Shown one piece after another: positions 47,128 to 58,241 of a stretch of 64,000 nt of DNA. The stretch comes from Paraphysoderma sedebokerense (lineage: Eukaryota; Blastocladiomycota; Physodermatomycetes; Physodermatales; Physodermataceae): positions 172,484-236,483 of the forward strand of contig JAHLJZ010000033.1 in assembly GCA_025602915.1 (NCBI GenBank), read 5' to 3'. The notes below the pieces were generated by a model. It saw nothing but the letters and a program-made list of their open reading frames with translations. It searched no databases and had not been told where the DNA came from. The position numbers and the translations under genes are program-made. Each line of letters opens with the position of its first letter. Positions within the stretch are counted from its first letter, which is position 1.

Positions 47128-48240
47128 GGTGAGTTGGAATTATTAACCCAACTGAAACTGCAACAAATGAGTACAGCCAAAAGATGGCAAAGTGAATTTT
47201 TTTGGTGAGCATGTTTGCGTTGATTGTACAGAGAAGTCAGATATTGTCGTGTAGTTCAAGCGTGATTCATGGGAGGGATTAAGTATTTTTTGAGGTGCGA
47301 AATGAATATCTAATCGGACGACTAAAGGATCTATTAAAGTGTGGAATCCCTCATGTAAATATTGCACTTTTGATGCGGGTAAATTAACAATTTCAACTAA
47401 TGCCTCATGTCGATGCAAGACAAGTAACTTACTCTGATAAAGGGGAAAGGGTTGCAACAGTAATATCTCATATACTGCCGTTATCCATAACCATTCCCCT
47501 TGTTACATAGTCTTCATGCCATGTTTGAAGAAGCCGATTTAGCTTTTAGCAGAATTGAATTGCGGGGTAGAGAAAGCTGTGGCTGACGTAGATTATTGTA
47601 ATGTCGGGATGCAATTGTTTCTTGTTCTTATTCTGACACGCAACGATGTGGAACATGCTTGTGGGCCCGTGTTCCATGTCAGGACGGGGAACAAGATGAA
47701 AACCATCGAAATATTGACTAATCTTATGGTACGTTGAAATAATTAATTCAAATGAAAGTACAAGAATTAAATACGACAAACAGATACCAATGTGAATATT
47801 TTTTGAGTGCATGTTGGTGTGCTTGTACCGAGAACTCGGAAACTCTCGTACACTTCAAGCGTGAATGATGGGCGGAATTTTAAGTACTCATTGGGGCAGG
47901 ATTGCATGAAATGAATACCAAATTAGGCGAAAGAATTGTGGAATCACTTTTGTGAATATCGTGCAATTGATTATTTTAATTTCAACTAATGCCTTATGTC
48001 GATTCAAGACGAGCAGCTTCTTTGATGATACAGGGGAGGAGATTGTAACAGTAAAGATTCATAACCCAACCCCTTGTTACATAATCATCATGCCATGTTT
48101 GAAAAAATTGATTTAGCTTTTATGGGAGAATCAAATTGCGGGGCAGAAGAGGTAATGACGGATGTGAACTATTGTAGAGTCGGGATGCAATTGTTCCTTG
48201 TTCTTATTCTGACACGGAACACGTTACGCGCTACCCCACG
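47119..48240. repeat. Degenerate tandem duplication, unit about 0.58-0.60 kb
   Basis: Two adjacent diverged copies: about 47119-47665 and 47722-48240. Matching blocks include CCCCTTGTTACATA (47496 and 48070), CATGCCATGTTTGAA, GTCGGGATGCAATTGTT with CTTGTTCTTATTCTGACACG, TTTCAACTAATGCC-TATGTCGAT-CAAGAC, and an ATG-initiated hydrophobic peptide on the minus strand (47212 and 47812, offset exactly 600). Divergence with small indels implies an old event. On the minus strand each unit looks like promoter plus first exon. Confidence 0.8.
47546..47812 (-). pseudogene. Signal-peptide-like first-exon remnant in duplicated unit
   Basis: An 88-codon frame begins MHSKNIHIGICLSYLILVLS, a hydrophobic leader. 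The equivalent position in the other copy (start 47212) encodes MLTKKIHFAIFWLYSFVAVS but meets a stop soon after (offset one base relative to this copy). No downstream coding exons follow in this copy. Read as a solitary duplicated 5' exon or relic; it could also be a short secreted peptide gene. Confidence 0.4.
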
Positions 48241-48477
48241 GAGATGAATCTGTTTCGAACTTCGGTGGAAAAGTTTCACTTTTTCACCCTTTGTGGTCAC
48301 GCAATGACGATTTCCAATACGATGGGCAATTATTAAGTTGGCATTCCTGCCTTCCTAGAAGTTCTATCATTTTTTCCGTCAAAGATTAAGTGGTAGCATG
48401 AAGCCCCAAAGGTATGACTTGTCTGTCTTTTCCAATTACTTGAATGTTAATTACTAAATTGCGGTCTTTTCACCCGA

Positions 48478-50718
48478 ATGTCTAGATCTCTTCCTACCTA
48501 CATTATTCTTTTTCTGTTTGTCGCCCCGGCGATATTGTCACTTGATGAGACTGTCAAAGTGTACCAAACAGTCAAAAATACTGAGCAAAAACTCAGCGAC
48601 AAAGATATTCCGCTCTTCCAATATAAGAAATCATCTGATAAAGATGAGTTTGTTATCAATCTCAATACAAGAAAACAGTATCAACAAATCTGGGGGTTCG
48701 GTAAGTTATTCCAATATTTGAAGTGATTTTACACATAGACCGTTAACCTTCGCATTAGGTGCTGCTTTCACTGATGCTGTGGCTGATGTCTTGTATAAGT
48801 TGCCGAAGAATTTGCGTGAGGTCTGTCCATTTTTTCCGCAATAGAGTATCCGCACATCGACTGACATGTTTCTCACGTGAGTAGGAAGTACTCAATGCAT
48901 TTTTTGGGCCCGAAGGCAACAACTACAACTTAGCTCGTAAGTGGATGATAATACAAACATTATTTTACCCGCGAGCCCTGACCCGTCTTTTCAATGACAG
49001 GTATCCCGGTTGGCAGTTCCGATTTCTCAGTTAAACCGTACTCACTTGCCCCTGAAGCTGGCGATTTCCAATTAAAATCGTTTAATTTATCACATGGGAT
49101 CTATCATGAACAAGTGTTCCCATTGCTTAGACAAGCAATGCAACTTCGTGAACGACCCGAAAGTCAAGTCTATGATTTACCCGTAACTCAGGGTAGTGTT
49201 CAAAGAAGAGGCGTCCGTGACGACGATATCCAAATTTTTGCTACCCGTAAGTCATATATGTTCTTTGCGTCGCATGAATTGAAAGTCAAAAATCTAAATC
49301 AACCTTGGTGTTCAAGCTTGGACTGCCCCAGCCTGGATGAAACGCAACAACAAACTGCAAAAAGGAGCTAAGCCTAGAGGTTTAAAAGAAGGCGATCAAT
49401 ACATGGAAGCATACGCTTTGTATGTATCGAAGTTTGTTCAAGCATTGAAGGACGAAAAATTCAAAGTTTGGGCTGTCACTCGTACGTTGTCCTTTCCGGC
49501 GAACCTCTTTGCGACATGTGGCTGACATGGTAACACCCCTGTAGCTCAAAACGAGCCCGAAGCTCCCTCTTGGTGGGAAGCCTGTTATTTTACGCCCGAG
49601 TTATCAAGAGATTATATTGGCCGTTTCTTCGGACCTAGAATCAAGAAAGATCATGAAGAAGTTGACATCATGTTCTTCGACGATCAAAAGGTATTTAAGA
49701 TTCTTGAAATTGTTTTAATCTATCACATATTAATTCTAATATATTGTTCCGCTATCAGACTGAGATCATGCGATGGGCAGATATTCATTTAAAAGATGCC
49801 GAAGCCAAGAAGTATATATCTGGTGCTGCCGTTCACTGGTATTTTGGTCCCGGATTCAAGGAACTCGCAAAATTCCACGAAGCATATCCAAATCAATACA
49901 TTTTGGCGTCCGAGCAGACAAACGGGTGCAGTATTCCTGATGCTTCTATTGCTTGTCACATGACGTAATAACTCATTTATAAATATCCCTCAGTTTTCTT
50001 CCGTATAACCGAGCACCGAATCTAGGAAACTGGAACCGTGGCGAATACTACAGTCATGATATCATTGGTGATTTGAATAATTGGGCTGTCGGCTGGGTTG
50101 ACTGGAACTTTGTATTAGATTTGCAAGGTGGACCTAATCATGAAAGCAATTTTTGCGATGCTCCTATTATTGCTGGTATGAATTTGTTATGGTTTTCTTG
50201 AAAACAAGGAGGAGCGAACTGACCATGAGATCTGCATTGCCTAGATATCGAGAAACAAAAACTTCACTATCAACCTATGTATTACCACCTTGCCCATTTC
50301 TCTCGTTTCATTCCTCGCTACTCTGTTCGCATTGATCTTCAAGCCACAGGTGGTCCGATTCACGATAGAGATAGATATTGGTTCGGATTGGCCGGTGGTC
50401 CATTGACTACATCCGCTGTTCAAAGTACCGCATTTTTAAGACCCGATGGCCAAATTGCCATGGTCATTTTGAACAGGTATGGTTTTCCGTTGCATTCAAA
50501 TCGCAAATTTTTTCTGGTATATCAATTAATGATATCTACTGCATTTGGTGACGAACAGAATGAGAAAATCGCATAAAATCACCACTGTCGTCGACAATAA
50601 TATGGCTTTCAAAGCTGAAGTGCCAGGGCGAAGTATCATGACTTTTGTCATCCCCAACGCTGCAGTAACTAAGAACGCTCCAGTAAAGGAAGTTGAAGCC
50701 AAACCTTCCAAGAATTAG
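48478..50718 (+). CDS. Secreted GH30 glucosylceramidase/beta-glucosidase
   Basis: Family GH30 hydrolase (lysosomal GBA relative) cleaving beta-glucosides such as glucosylceramide. Ten exons (48478-48700, 48759-48820, 48885-48936, 49001-49246, 49317-49481, 49545-49690, 49759-49930, 50026-50175, 50245-50476, 50559-50718) total 536 codons. Signal peptide: MSRSLPTYIILFLFVAPAIL. Core: QIWGFGAAFTDAVADVLY, IPVGSSDFSV, PWTAPAWMK, WAVTPQNEPEAPSWW (acid/base Glu at about 253), AVHWYFGPGFK, ASEQTNGC (nucleophile Glu at about 350), VGWVDWNFVLDLQGGPNHE and HLAHFSRFIP. A roughly 25-residue insertion lies before PWTAP compared with GBA. Next to a UGT and a lipase, so a glycolipid context is possible. Confidence 0.95.
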
Positions 50719-51146
50719 GCCCACTAGTAGAAATTTAACAAAATAACTTAAAAAAAATAGTTTTTGTATGTGTCTTTATGATATTTAGGGAACTCAATGC
50801 ATAATTACAACATTAGCTTGTATTAGACTTTATTTTAATGTCACAGTTGGTTTTTTTTTCCTGTCAATCCGATGTGTAATCATAATTCAAAATACTTTAT
50901 TAAACGAATGATGTGAGTCCTCCCCGATAATGATTATATCAAATTGGTTGACCTCATTTACCGCAGCATAAATTCATCAATTTTAAGGATAGACATTGAA
51001 AAAAGTTTTATTCAAATTTGCACTGTATTCTCGAGAGTTTAATCAAATTTACAGTCTTACTACAACAGTATCATGGATCACTTTCTGCCTCTAAACTTTT
51101 AGTTCCAGATTTTTATGCTTAATAATATTATTAGATTAATCTGGCT
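50719..51146. other. Convergent intergenic region
   Basis: 428 bp of AT-rich sequence between GH30 and lipase stops. No supported features. Confidence 0.45.
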
Positions 51147-52559
51147 CTACTTCTCTACACAAGTTTTCGGAGGTGAGAACGCAAGCTGTTCCCCAAAAAT
51201 CTCCCAATCCCGGTACCTTTGATGATGTGGTCCATTCACCATATCTAAGAGTGAGGTAGAGAAGCTGCATCTCGGATCCTCTCCTTCATCTGGATCACAA
51301 ATATACGTGTTCCTTGGTCTTTTCCCCTTAGAAATGACTTTTCCAGTCTGGGGATCTAACTCTTTATCGACCACATAGACGACAGGCGGAATATGATAAA
51401 AACCCAAGCCGTAAGGTGGAAGATGTGTCACTGGGTCACCTTTGGACCGAATAATTTGATTTCAATTAGAGAATGAAATTTAAACTGAAGTTTTAAGAAT
51501 TGGTAGAATATTTCTTAACAATGAACATACCATCGTAGTGAACGTTGTATAGCTTCAAGTTCATCTGCTTGATACGTTTCACGAGTCCAGAAGAGGCAAA
51601 TCGAGGAGATCCATACATCCAGCTGAAAGGGCAAAGTAATTAGTCTGGGTAAATCTATAGCGGGGATTCAGAGACAAAGAATAAGTGAATGGTTAATATC
51701 AACCACAGATCACTCACGTTTCAATACGCTCTTTTGGACAATTTAAAGATGAAATTAATTCCATGGACGTAAATATCGCTAAGGGTGCTCCTCTGGATTG
51801 TCCGATCACAATTACTTGGTACTCTGGGTATTCAACCAACAACTTCGCCAAAATAGGTTGGACCTGAGGCCACACAATTGTAAAGCCATCCTGGAATCCG
51901 CGGTGTACCGTCAACCGACCAGGAGAGTCCTCGACGTCGTTGGCGGGTGAGTTGAATTGCGTTCTCCAAGTTTTAAAATTATCGATCCAGTCTCCGACTT
52001 GAATAGAGCCAGGGTAAGAAACTATGATCGATTTGGACAGTGGATGCCGACGACCCGATTCACTTTGGGGAGAAGAAAATTCATGTTGAACAGCGATAAT
52101 CCCACCGTTAATATATTCTTTCTTCTGCATATTAATAACTTTGATAATTTCAATTTTTTCAATTTTTTCGATTTCTTCTCCCTGTACAGGATTGGCGCCA
52201 GGATCTAGTAATTGGGCAGTGACTTTTGTGTACTTTCGGCCTGAGTCAAGGACAAAAATGTTCAGTCCAAACTCTTTGACGAATTTTGCAAGGTAAAACG
52301 ACTTACATCGATTACATCGACTCCAGTCTAGTACATTTTGACTCGGACAACCAGCGAGACTGCCGAATAAACCAATTATCTGAGCTTTCTTGACAAATTC
52401 AGAATCAGCCAAAACAAGTGGGCTCAGTCGGTCGTTCCTTTTCTCTAATTGTCTTATATCAACTTCATTGGTAGTATTTAACACCCAAGTACCTCCAATC
52501 ACGCAATTGACCAATAATAGTGACAGCGCTAGCAAAATTGATGCTGATGCTGAATTCAT
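51147..52559 (-). CDS. Secreted class 3 lipase
   Basis: Alpha/beta hydrolase of the fungal lipase-3 family, probably extracellular. Three exons (51718-52559, 51531-51622, 51147-51439) give 409 codons. Signal peptide: MNSASASILLALSLLLVNCV. Family marks: CPSQNVLDWSRCNRCKSF, IIVSYPGSIQVGDWIDNFKT (oxyanion region has YPGS instead of FRGT), VHRGFQDGF, the nucleophile elbow VIGQSRGAPLA (Ser at about 255; Arg replaces the usual His of GHSLGG), WMYGSPRFA, the acid DPVTHLPP (about 313) and HHQRYRDW for the catalytic His near 383-384. A charged KIEKIEIIKVINMQKK insert lies in the N-terminal half. Confidence 0.92.
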
Positions 52560-53764
52560 ATTCTTCGAAGACTAACAGAATTGCTGAGAGTCCTTGACGG
52601 CAGTAGGCATGGCAAAAGCCGAAAGAAAATCATCCCTTGTAATTAAAACTACTACTAGCTTTCGACTTGTTTCATGTCGCGTCCGTCCTTTCACTATTGA
52701 ATAGCTGAGCTGACGGCATCCCTTTCCCTTCCCCTATTCCCGTTTGTGTTTGTGTCGGAAAAATATTTTTACGCGGCAAATTTTAGTCTTGTGTGCTTAA
52801 GGGAAGTATCGTCAGATGACGCAAAGACTTCTTGATTAGAAGGTTGTTTGAGATTGCAGTCGACAGAACAAACTGAAAACAACATGTCAGATTTGATTGC
52901 AAGAGTTTTATAAAAATCAACAGATTTATTTCCAACTTTTGGTATTGGTCGTCTTTGTTGATGGCATTATGTATTTCTGCTCTCTGAATCAACATGTTTC
53001 CAATACCTTCTCAATCCATCATTACTTTTTGCAATCGTTTAGATAAAGCCGGATTTTTAAATTATTGTAAACTATGTCCAAGAAATCAAATAAAAATGCT
53101 CATCGGAAAGTTTTGCGACACTTATCACAATAAATACTTGCCACATAAGATATTCTTTCGACGACCAGTCTCGATGGTTCCAGTTTTTTGTATGCCCGAT
53201 CTAAGGTGTAATCTATAGCTATATTACCTAATAAGCTTTTTATAGCCATCCTGTGAACGTATGAATTGTTTGAAACGTTTGAATGATCATTAACCGTTTT
53301 CCATCGATCGAGATATATTTGGCGATGGGTCGACGTTGAAAGAGTAGAGCAGATGAATTGAGAAGGTCTCGAGGTCCAGACTTCTTATCGGTGTACACAA
53401 AAGAATTGTTTCACAACGCCGTGTCTTCCGTCTCGACTCTCGAGTGAATGACTGGGCCAAGGGACTAGGGAGTGCCTGGAGAATAAGCCCCCCGGACTTA
53501 CGGCCCTACAGTTTCGAAGAATGTAGAATGGAATAGTGCTTTTTGCACGATTTCTCTTTTTTATCCGTTTTGTGAGCTGTCAGAATTCGCCACAAAACAG
53601 ATGAATGTGCATATATATTGAAGGGCGGAAATATATCAATTTCGCGTACAATACATGCATGCAACTGACATAGGTTGTCACGGGTTTTTCCATGAATATA
53701 AATACACCGCCGATATCCATGGTAAAAGATCCCAGTGACCAAAGTCTTTGAAGAATTTGTCGTC
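52560..53764. other. Gene-poor divergent intergenic region
   Basis: 1.2 kb between the lipase and seven-helix gene starts. The only frames (for example 52994-53218 plus) show no domains or partner exons. A GC-richer block lies at about 53410-53510. It presumably contains two promoters. Confidence 0.45.
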
Positions 53765-54667
53765 ATGTCCTCCTCTACGCCTTATCCCCCCGTTGACAAG
53801 ACATTATTACTTAGTAATGTTGTCCGCTCTTTTCAACTTGGATTAGTTACAGTCACATTGTTAATTACCCTGAGTATTTTAATCTTTAAAAAAAGAATTA
53901 TCTACAATTACCTCGCAGTATGTAGTAACCTCACGGCACTCATTTTCTACGCCATCTCTATCGCCTGGGACACCGAGGTTCTTCCAAACTGTTTACTCCG
54001 AGTTAAATTGATTTATGTATTAGTCGCCATTATGAATCTCAATTATGAATTTGCTCAAGTCCACAAATGCATTTCACTCTATCAAGGTAGAATTCGACAT
54101 GCGAAATATCTGTTCCCAGCGGTATTATTGTTACGAGTGATTCCTCATATTTTGTCGGTTGCAAATTGGACGTTTGCGGTTCTTCCCAGTCAACGATGTG
54201 CGTCTGTTTTACCTGCCGTCTATCTTTCTATTGACCGTACTTGTCAAATTATTTTCGACGTCATAATGGGTGTATCCTTTGCCTACCCATTATATCAATC
54301 CTCTATGAAATTCACAGCTAGCTTTCAACGCTACAAGGAATTGATATTCAATGAAGCTTTCGTACTTATTTTCAGTCTTATCGCAAACATCATTTACATC
54401 TCTTTAGTGTTATCTGCAAATCTATCCATCAACATTGGTTTATTGAACGCCGCTTGCTCTTCATTTCCGGCTGTCTTTAATACACTTTTCGTTGTCGTGA
54501 TTGCATTCAAGCAAGGGGAAGGTCAGAAAAGTCAGCATAGTTTACCAGTTAACGCTACTGGTACTGGAACTGGCAGCGGAAGGACGAATGCATTCAACAA
54601 GGACACATCCATCAAAGTGTCGTCTTTTTCAATGTTGCCAAAGGCGCAATCTAGTAACCAAGTTTAG
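53765..54667 (+). CDS. Orphan seven-transmembrane protein
   Basis: Intronless, 300 residues. Seven hydrophobic segments can be counted: LGLVTVTLLITLSILIF, YLAVCSNLTALIFYAISIAW, LIYVLVAIMNLNYEFAQV, YLFPAVLLLRVIPHILSVAN, a long one around IIFDVIMGVSFAYPLY, AFVLIFSLIANIIYISLVLS and FPAVFNTLFVVVIAF. The N-terminus is short and there is no signal peptide. The C-terminal tail is polar and Ser/Thr/Gly-rich, as expected for a cytosolic regulatory tail. Cysteines after TM2 and before TM5 could pair outside. The topology resembles a GPCR-like receptor, but I recognise no named family; ligand unknown. Start chosen at the Met before SSSTPYPP; an in-frame ATG lies 30 nt upstream. Confidence 0.72.
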   Translation: MSSSTPYPPVDKTLLLSNVVRSFQLGLVTVTLLITLSILIFKKRIIYNYLAVCSNLTALIFYAISIAWDTEVLPNCLLRVKLIYVLVAIMNLNYEFAQVHKCISLYQGRIRHAKYLFPAVLLLRVIPHILSVANWTFAVLPSQRCASVLPAVYLSIDRTCQIIFDVIMGVSFAYPLYQSSMKFTASFQRYKELIFNEAFVLIFSLIANIIYISLVLSANLSINIGLLNAACSSFPAVFNTLFVVVIAFKQGEGQKSQHSLPVNATGTGTGSGRTNAFNKDTSIKVSSFSMLPKAQSSNQV

Positions 54668-55334
54668 GATTGTCTATTTAACGTGCCCAAGTTTTGAGTA
54701 TTAGCTATATTTTCTTTTAATATTTCATTTATTCCATAAATTTATATTCTTGAACAGCGAGTTCATTAACAATGCATAAATACTTTAAGAAAGCAATACA
54801 TAAATAAAGGTAGACATTTGCTGAATTTGTGAATGAAGTGCGATGGCTGGAAGTTTTAACCGTTCACTGTGAGATTAATGACGTATCATTGAGAATAGCC
54901 CAAGTGACAACTCCGGAACTGAAATTATATATTTTAATATGCCAAGATAGAATATGTAGGGTGACATTATAGGCCGCTCATAACTCACTAATCCCTGAAA
55001 TCACAGGAAATAGGCTTTCCACATTTGAAATCCATCACAAAAGGATATCACTACTCCAACCGATACACTGCTCCTTCTAATCTAACGCGTTGCGTTGGTT
55101 GTGTCAAGTATGAATGCTCCTGTTTTTTCCAATAGTTAAACTTACGTTCGGTTATTCCTCTCAAATGTTGTATTTCAAAACAATTAAACATTCGCAAGGA
55201 TGTTTATTATAAACATGTTTCATTCGGATTTGAAACTGTTTCAATGATGCCGTCCACGGGAATGATAAAATATAAATATTCCACAGTAGCTTCATATCGT
55301 ACATATTTTTCGTACAAACCAATATCCAAAAAAA
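54668..55334. other. Intergenic, promoter of small secreted protein gene
   Basis: 667 bp of AT-rich sequence. A TATAAATA box (about 55270-55278) lies roughly 60 bp upstream of the next ATG. No gene supported. Confidence 0.5.
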
Positions 55335-56087
55335 ATGAATTCACTCGCTATTCTATGTATCTTTGCCGTCTTTCTATCCTGTAATGCGTTACCTCCTGTT
55401 CGAAAATCAATAGAGGATCTAACTCCAGAAGAAAAACAGAAATTCGTTGAACTATTGCGCAGTACGTAGACTTAACTAGACTTATTTTTCTTCGCAATCC
55501 AAATTTCATTCCGTCATCTGTATTTCATGTACCATACTAAATTTTGGATGTCACAAAAAACTAGAGTTGAACGAAAAAGCCACAGAATGTTGCACGAGTA
55601 TGTGTGCTTCTCCTCCATTCTCGGCACACAAAGACTCCCTCCGCCGGGCACGACAAAATCCAAACGACCCAACGTCTAATGCTGCAAGCTGTTCCGATTC
55701 TAGATTCAAAGATATAGAGACTTGCGAAGAACATCTATATCGATCTGCTATGAAAGGTACGTAATTCATAATTCGTATCGTTCACTCATGGAATTTACAT
55801 ATTCCATTTCCAAACTAAATAAACGAATGATTAACGGAATGTGTGTAGAATTTATCAGGAATTCAAGGAAAACAGAAGGGGACCAAAGGATCCCGTATTG
55901 GGATTGGAATTTTTGTCCCGCTGTTGACAAATCCGACCGTTCTGGTGATTCTCGCCAACCGGAATTGCAGATTGACATGGATGAGGACCAAGTGGGATCC
56001 TCTCGTAAACGTAAACCCGATGACATGGATGAAGACCAAGCGGGGTCCTCTCGTAAACAAAAAATCGATGAAATGGATGAGCAGTGA
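55335..56087 (+). CDS. Small secreted protein with C-terminal NLS-like repeats (effector candidate)
   Basis: Three exons (55335-55461, 55565-55756, 55849-56087) give 186 codons. The signal peptide MNSLAILCIFAVFLSCNALP is followed by IEDLTPEEKQKFVELLR. The middle has ECCTSMC and later single cysteines (six to seven in the mature part), suggesting disulphides. The C-terminus has a tandem repeat with pattern D-M-D-E-D-Q-x-G-S-S-R-K-x-K (about residues 150-185), including SSRKRKPDD, a classical NLS-like cluster. No homologue is recognised. Small size, secretion signal and repeat fit a secreted effector-like protein, but function is unknown. Confidence 0.7.
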
Positions 56088-56780
56088 ATAATACGTTAAT
56101 ATTATAATGATGGAATATCTGAATTATTTAAGTTATTGAATAAATAAAAGTAGGATTTGGTATTGATGTAATCAGTCGGGACTAAAGGCAATGATAATAG
56201 CCAGTAGCCCTATAAAACCACTTTATACTATCACTACATTGTACCATCTCATGCAATTATCCAAAAACACAGTAGAATAAACAAGAGCCAGCTTATAATC
56301 CATGGATGCTGCTTCCCACATTTCTTGGATCTGTAATGCACAAAAATTTGAATTCGACGCGGCAGGTTGAACCCCAGCGACCATCAAATCTTACATGCCT
56401 AATAGCGTCGCAATCGAGGGCAACTTTTATTCTGGACGAAAGTGAGTTGTAGATGGAATTCTATAAATAATTCGTCATGCCATATCTATTTATTTTTTCT
56501 ATGCGATCGCCATAGTATTGACTACTGTGGACAATTTATGTACAATTTAAATGTCGGAAAATGAATTGATCACAATAATGAAATAATAACAGTTTTTCGT
56601 ATTTCTAAATGGTGCATATATTCAAGTGTAATAAATTAGTCTAAGGCTTAAGTCGATCCGAATGGTTGTCGTTTTCATCGCCTGGTTATATACATAAGGT
56701 GCAAATATGACATGGTACCACGCTTGCAGGTGACGGCAGGCTGCGATTTCAACTTTTCTTGCGATTTCGTCCACAAGTCT
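56088..56780. other. Convergent intergenic region
   Basis: 693 bp between the small secreted protein and GT77 stops. AT-rich; no domain-bearing frame. Confidence 0.45.
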
Positions 56781-58241
56781 TCAAGGTCGAGCACAATTGC
56801 TTTCTTCCTCATCCCACCTCCACAAACCCCTCTCTACCAGAGCTTTTTTCTTCTTTTCCATCCCTCTTACCCAATTGACGTGTGCGATTAACGGCTGAAT
56901 GGCTGTCCGATGTAGCAATTCCTCGTAGAGTTTTCTGCCCTTGAAAAAGTATCTATACCCGTTGGGGAAAAGCAAGGGAGATAGCGGATAGTACGTCAAT
57001 TTGACGGATCCTTCAGGTTCGGGCTGTAAGTTTTGGTCTATTTCGTCAACGGAGGGTTCTGAAGGGTCGACTGATGGTGACGACCGCGATTTAGCTTTTT
57101 GTTGCTTGAGGAGCTTTCGCTTCAGTTTCAATTGGTATCGTTGTTCTAGTCTGATCGTTTCTTTATCATCTTTCACGACACCCAGTTTTGCAATGGTAGA
57201 ATCTATCCATCGTCGGAGAACATCATTGACGCAATCTTGATCATTCCACTTCGGTTTGGATTGACAGAGTTTTTCAGATGTTTGCAGAAGTGCAATCGTT
57301 GATGGAGAAGAACGGAGGTAGTAAAAACCTGTGCAGATGTATGGATAGGTATAAGACGTAACAAAGTTTGATTGATCCTGTTGGAATGAAAAGTCGATCG
57401 AATCTGGTATAAAGGAGAGGGGATTTTGATGGAGGAAGGCGATGTCTACATCAGAGAAGAAAACTAGAGTGCGGTTGATTAATATTTTGTAGGAATCTCA
57501 ACAATCTGATGAAAACTTTCAGAGTTTGACAAATGTACCATTGTGACCCAGTTGCAGAATATTTCGAACTGCTACTAATTTCATGACGCTGATGTGATTG
57601 AAGACCGGCGTATTATAGGCACCAGCAACACTTGAACTGGTTGCACCAAACAATTTCCCACTTAAATACAAAATTTGACCGTCCATTGGCTCTTTCGAAT
57701 TATAATCTTCGAGGTAATCGGCCAGTTGGTCATCCTGAGCGATTACAAGGAATTTATAATTTGACTTGCGGACATGACAGATCCAGTTGTGCAGGAAGGA
57801 GCGATATGCGTAGTTTGCTGACACAACCAAAATATCGTTTGTGTAGGTGCGGTCACTTGAATTTACAGTATCCGACTCATAGACACCCAGGGCCTTTGCG
57901 ACGATGGATCGAATATCGGGACGACTAGTTGATTGCGTAGAATCGGGGGTGGGGGAAGGGGAGTTGACTTGTGCGAGTGCTTGGGGTTGTACAAAGCTTA
58001 CTTTGGATTCGGAAAAGTGGGGTCGAGTGATTTTAGGTTCGGAGAAGCGGAGTTGATTGGCGTCGTCGATGTGGGTCTGGGAGCGGGGGCGAGCTTGCTG
58101 TATTGAGGCAGAGGGCTTTACGGATAGATAGAGGGTGTAGAGGTAGAAGGAGGAGGAGAGGAAGATGGCGAGGAAACAGAGGTTGAAGAAGCGAGATCGC
58201 AGGAGGAGGGATGGAGGTCCGGAGTGGAGTCGACGGTACAT
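56781..58241 (-). CDS. Type II Golgi glycosyltransferase, nucleotide-diphospho-sugar transferase (GT77-like)
   Basis: Two exons (57539-58241, 56781-57463) give 462 codons. A short cytosolic end precedes a single TM anchor (FFNLCFLAIFLSSSFYLYTL). A Ser/Pro stem follows, then the catalytic domain: NDILVVSANYAYRSFLHNWI, FLVIAQDDQLADYL, VMKLVAVRNILQLGHN joined to VFFSDVDIAFLHQNPL (DxD metal motif DVD), DFSFQQDQ, CTGFYYLRSSPST and WNDQDCVNDVLRRW. The pattern fits the nucleotid_trans family including GT77 arabinosyl/xylosyl/galactosyltransferases. A basic, Lys/Gln-rich insert lies before YYPLSPLLFPNGYRYF. Acceptor and sugar unknown. Confidence 0.87.

Noticed and set aside
52994-53218. 74-codon Cys-containing frame
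   Set aside because: No signal peptide, no domain, no promoter context; expected by chance in a 1.2-kb spacer.
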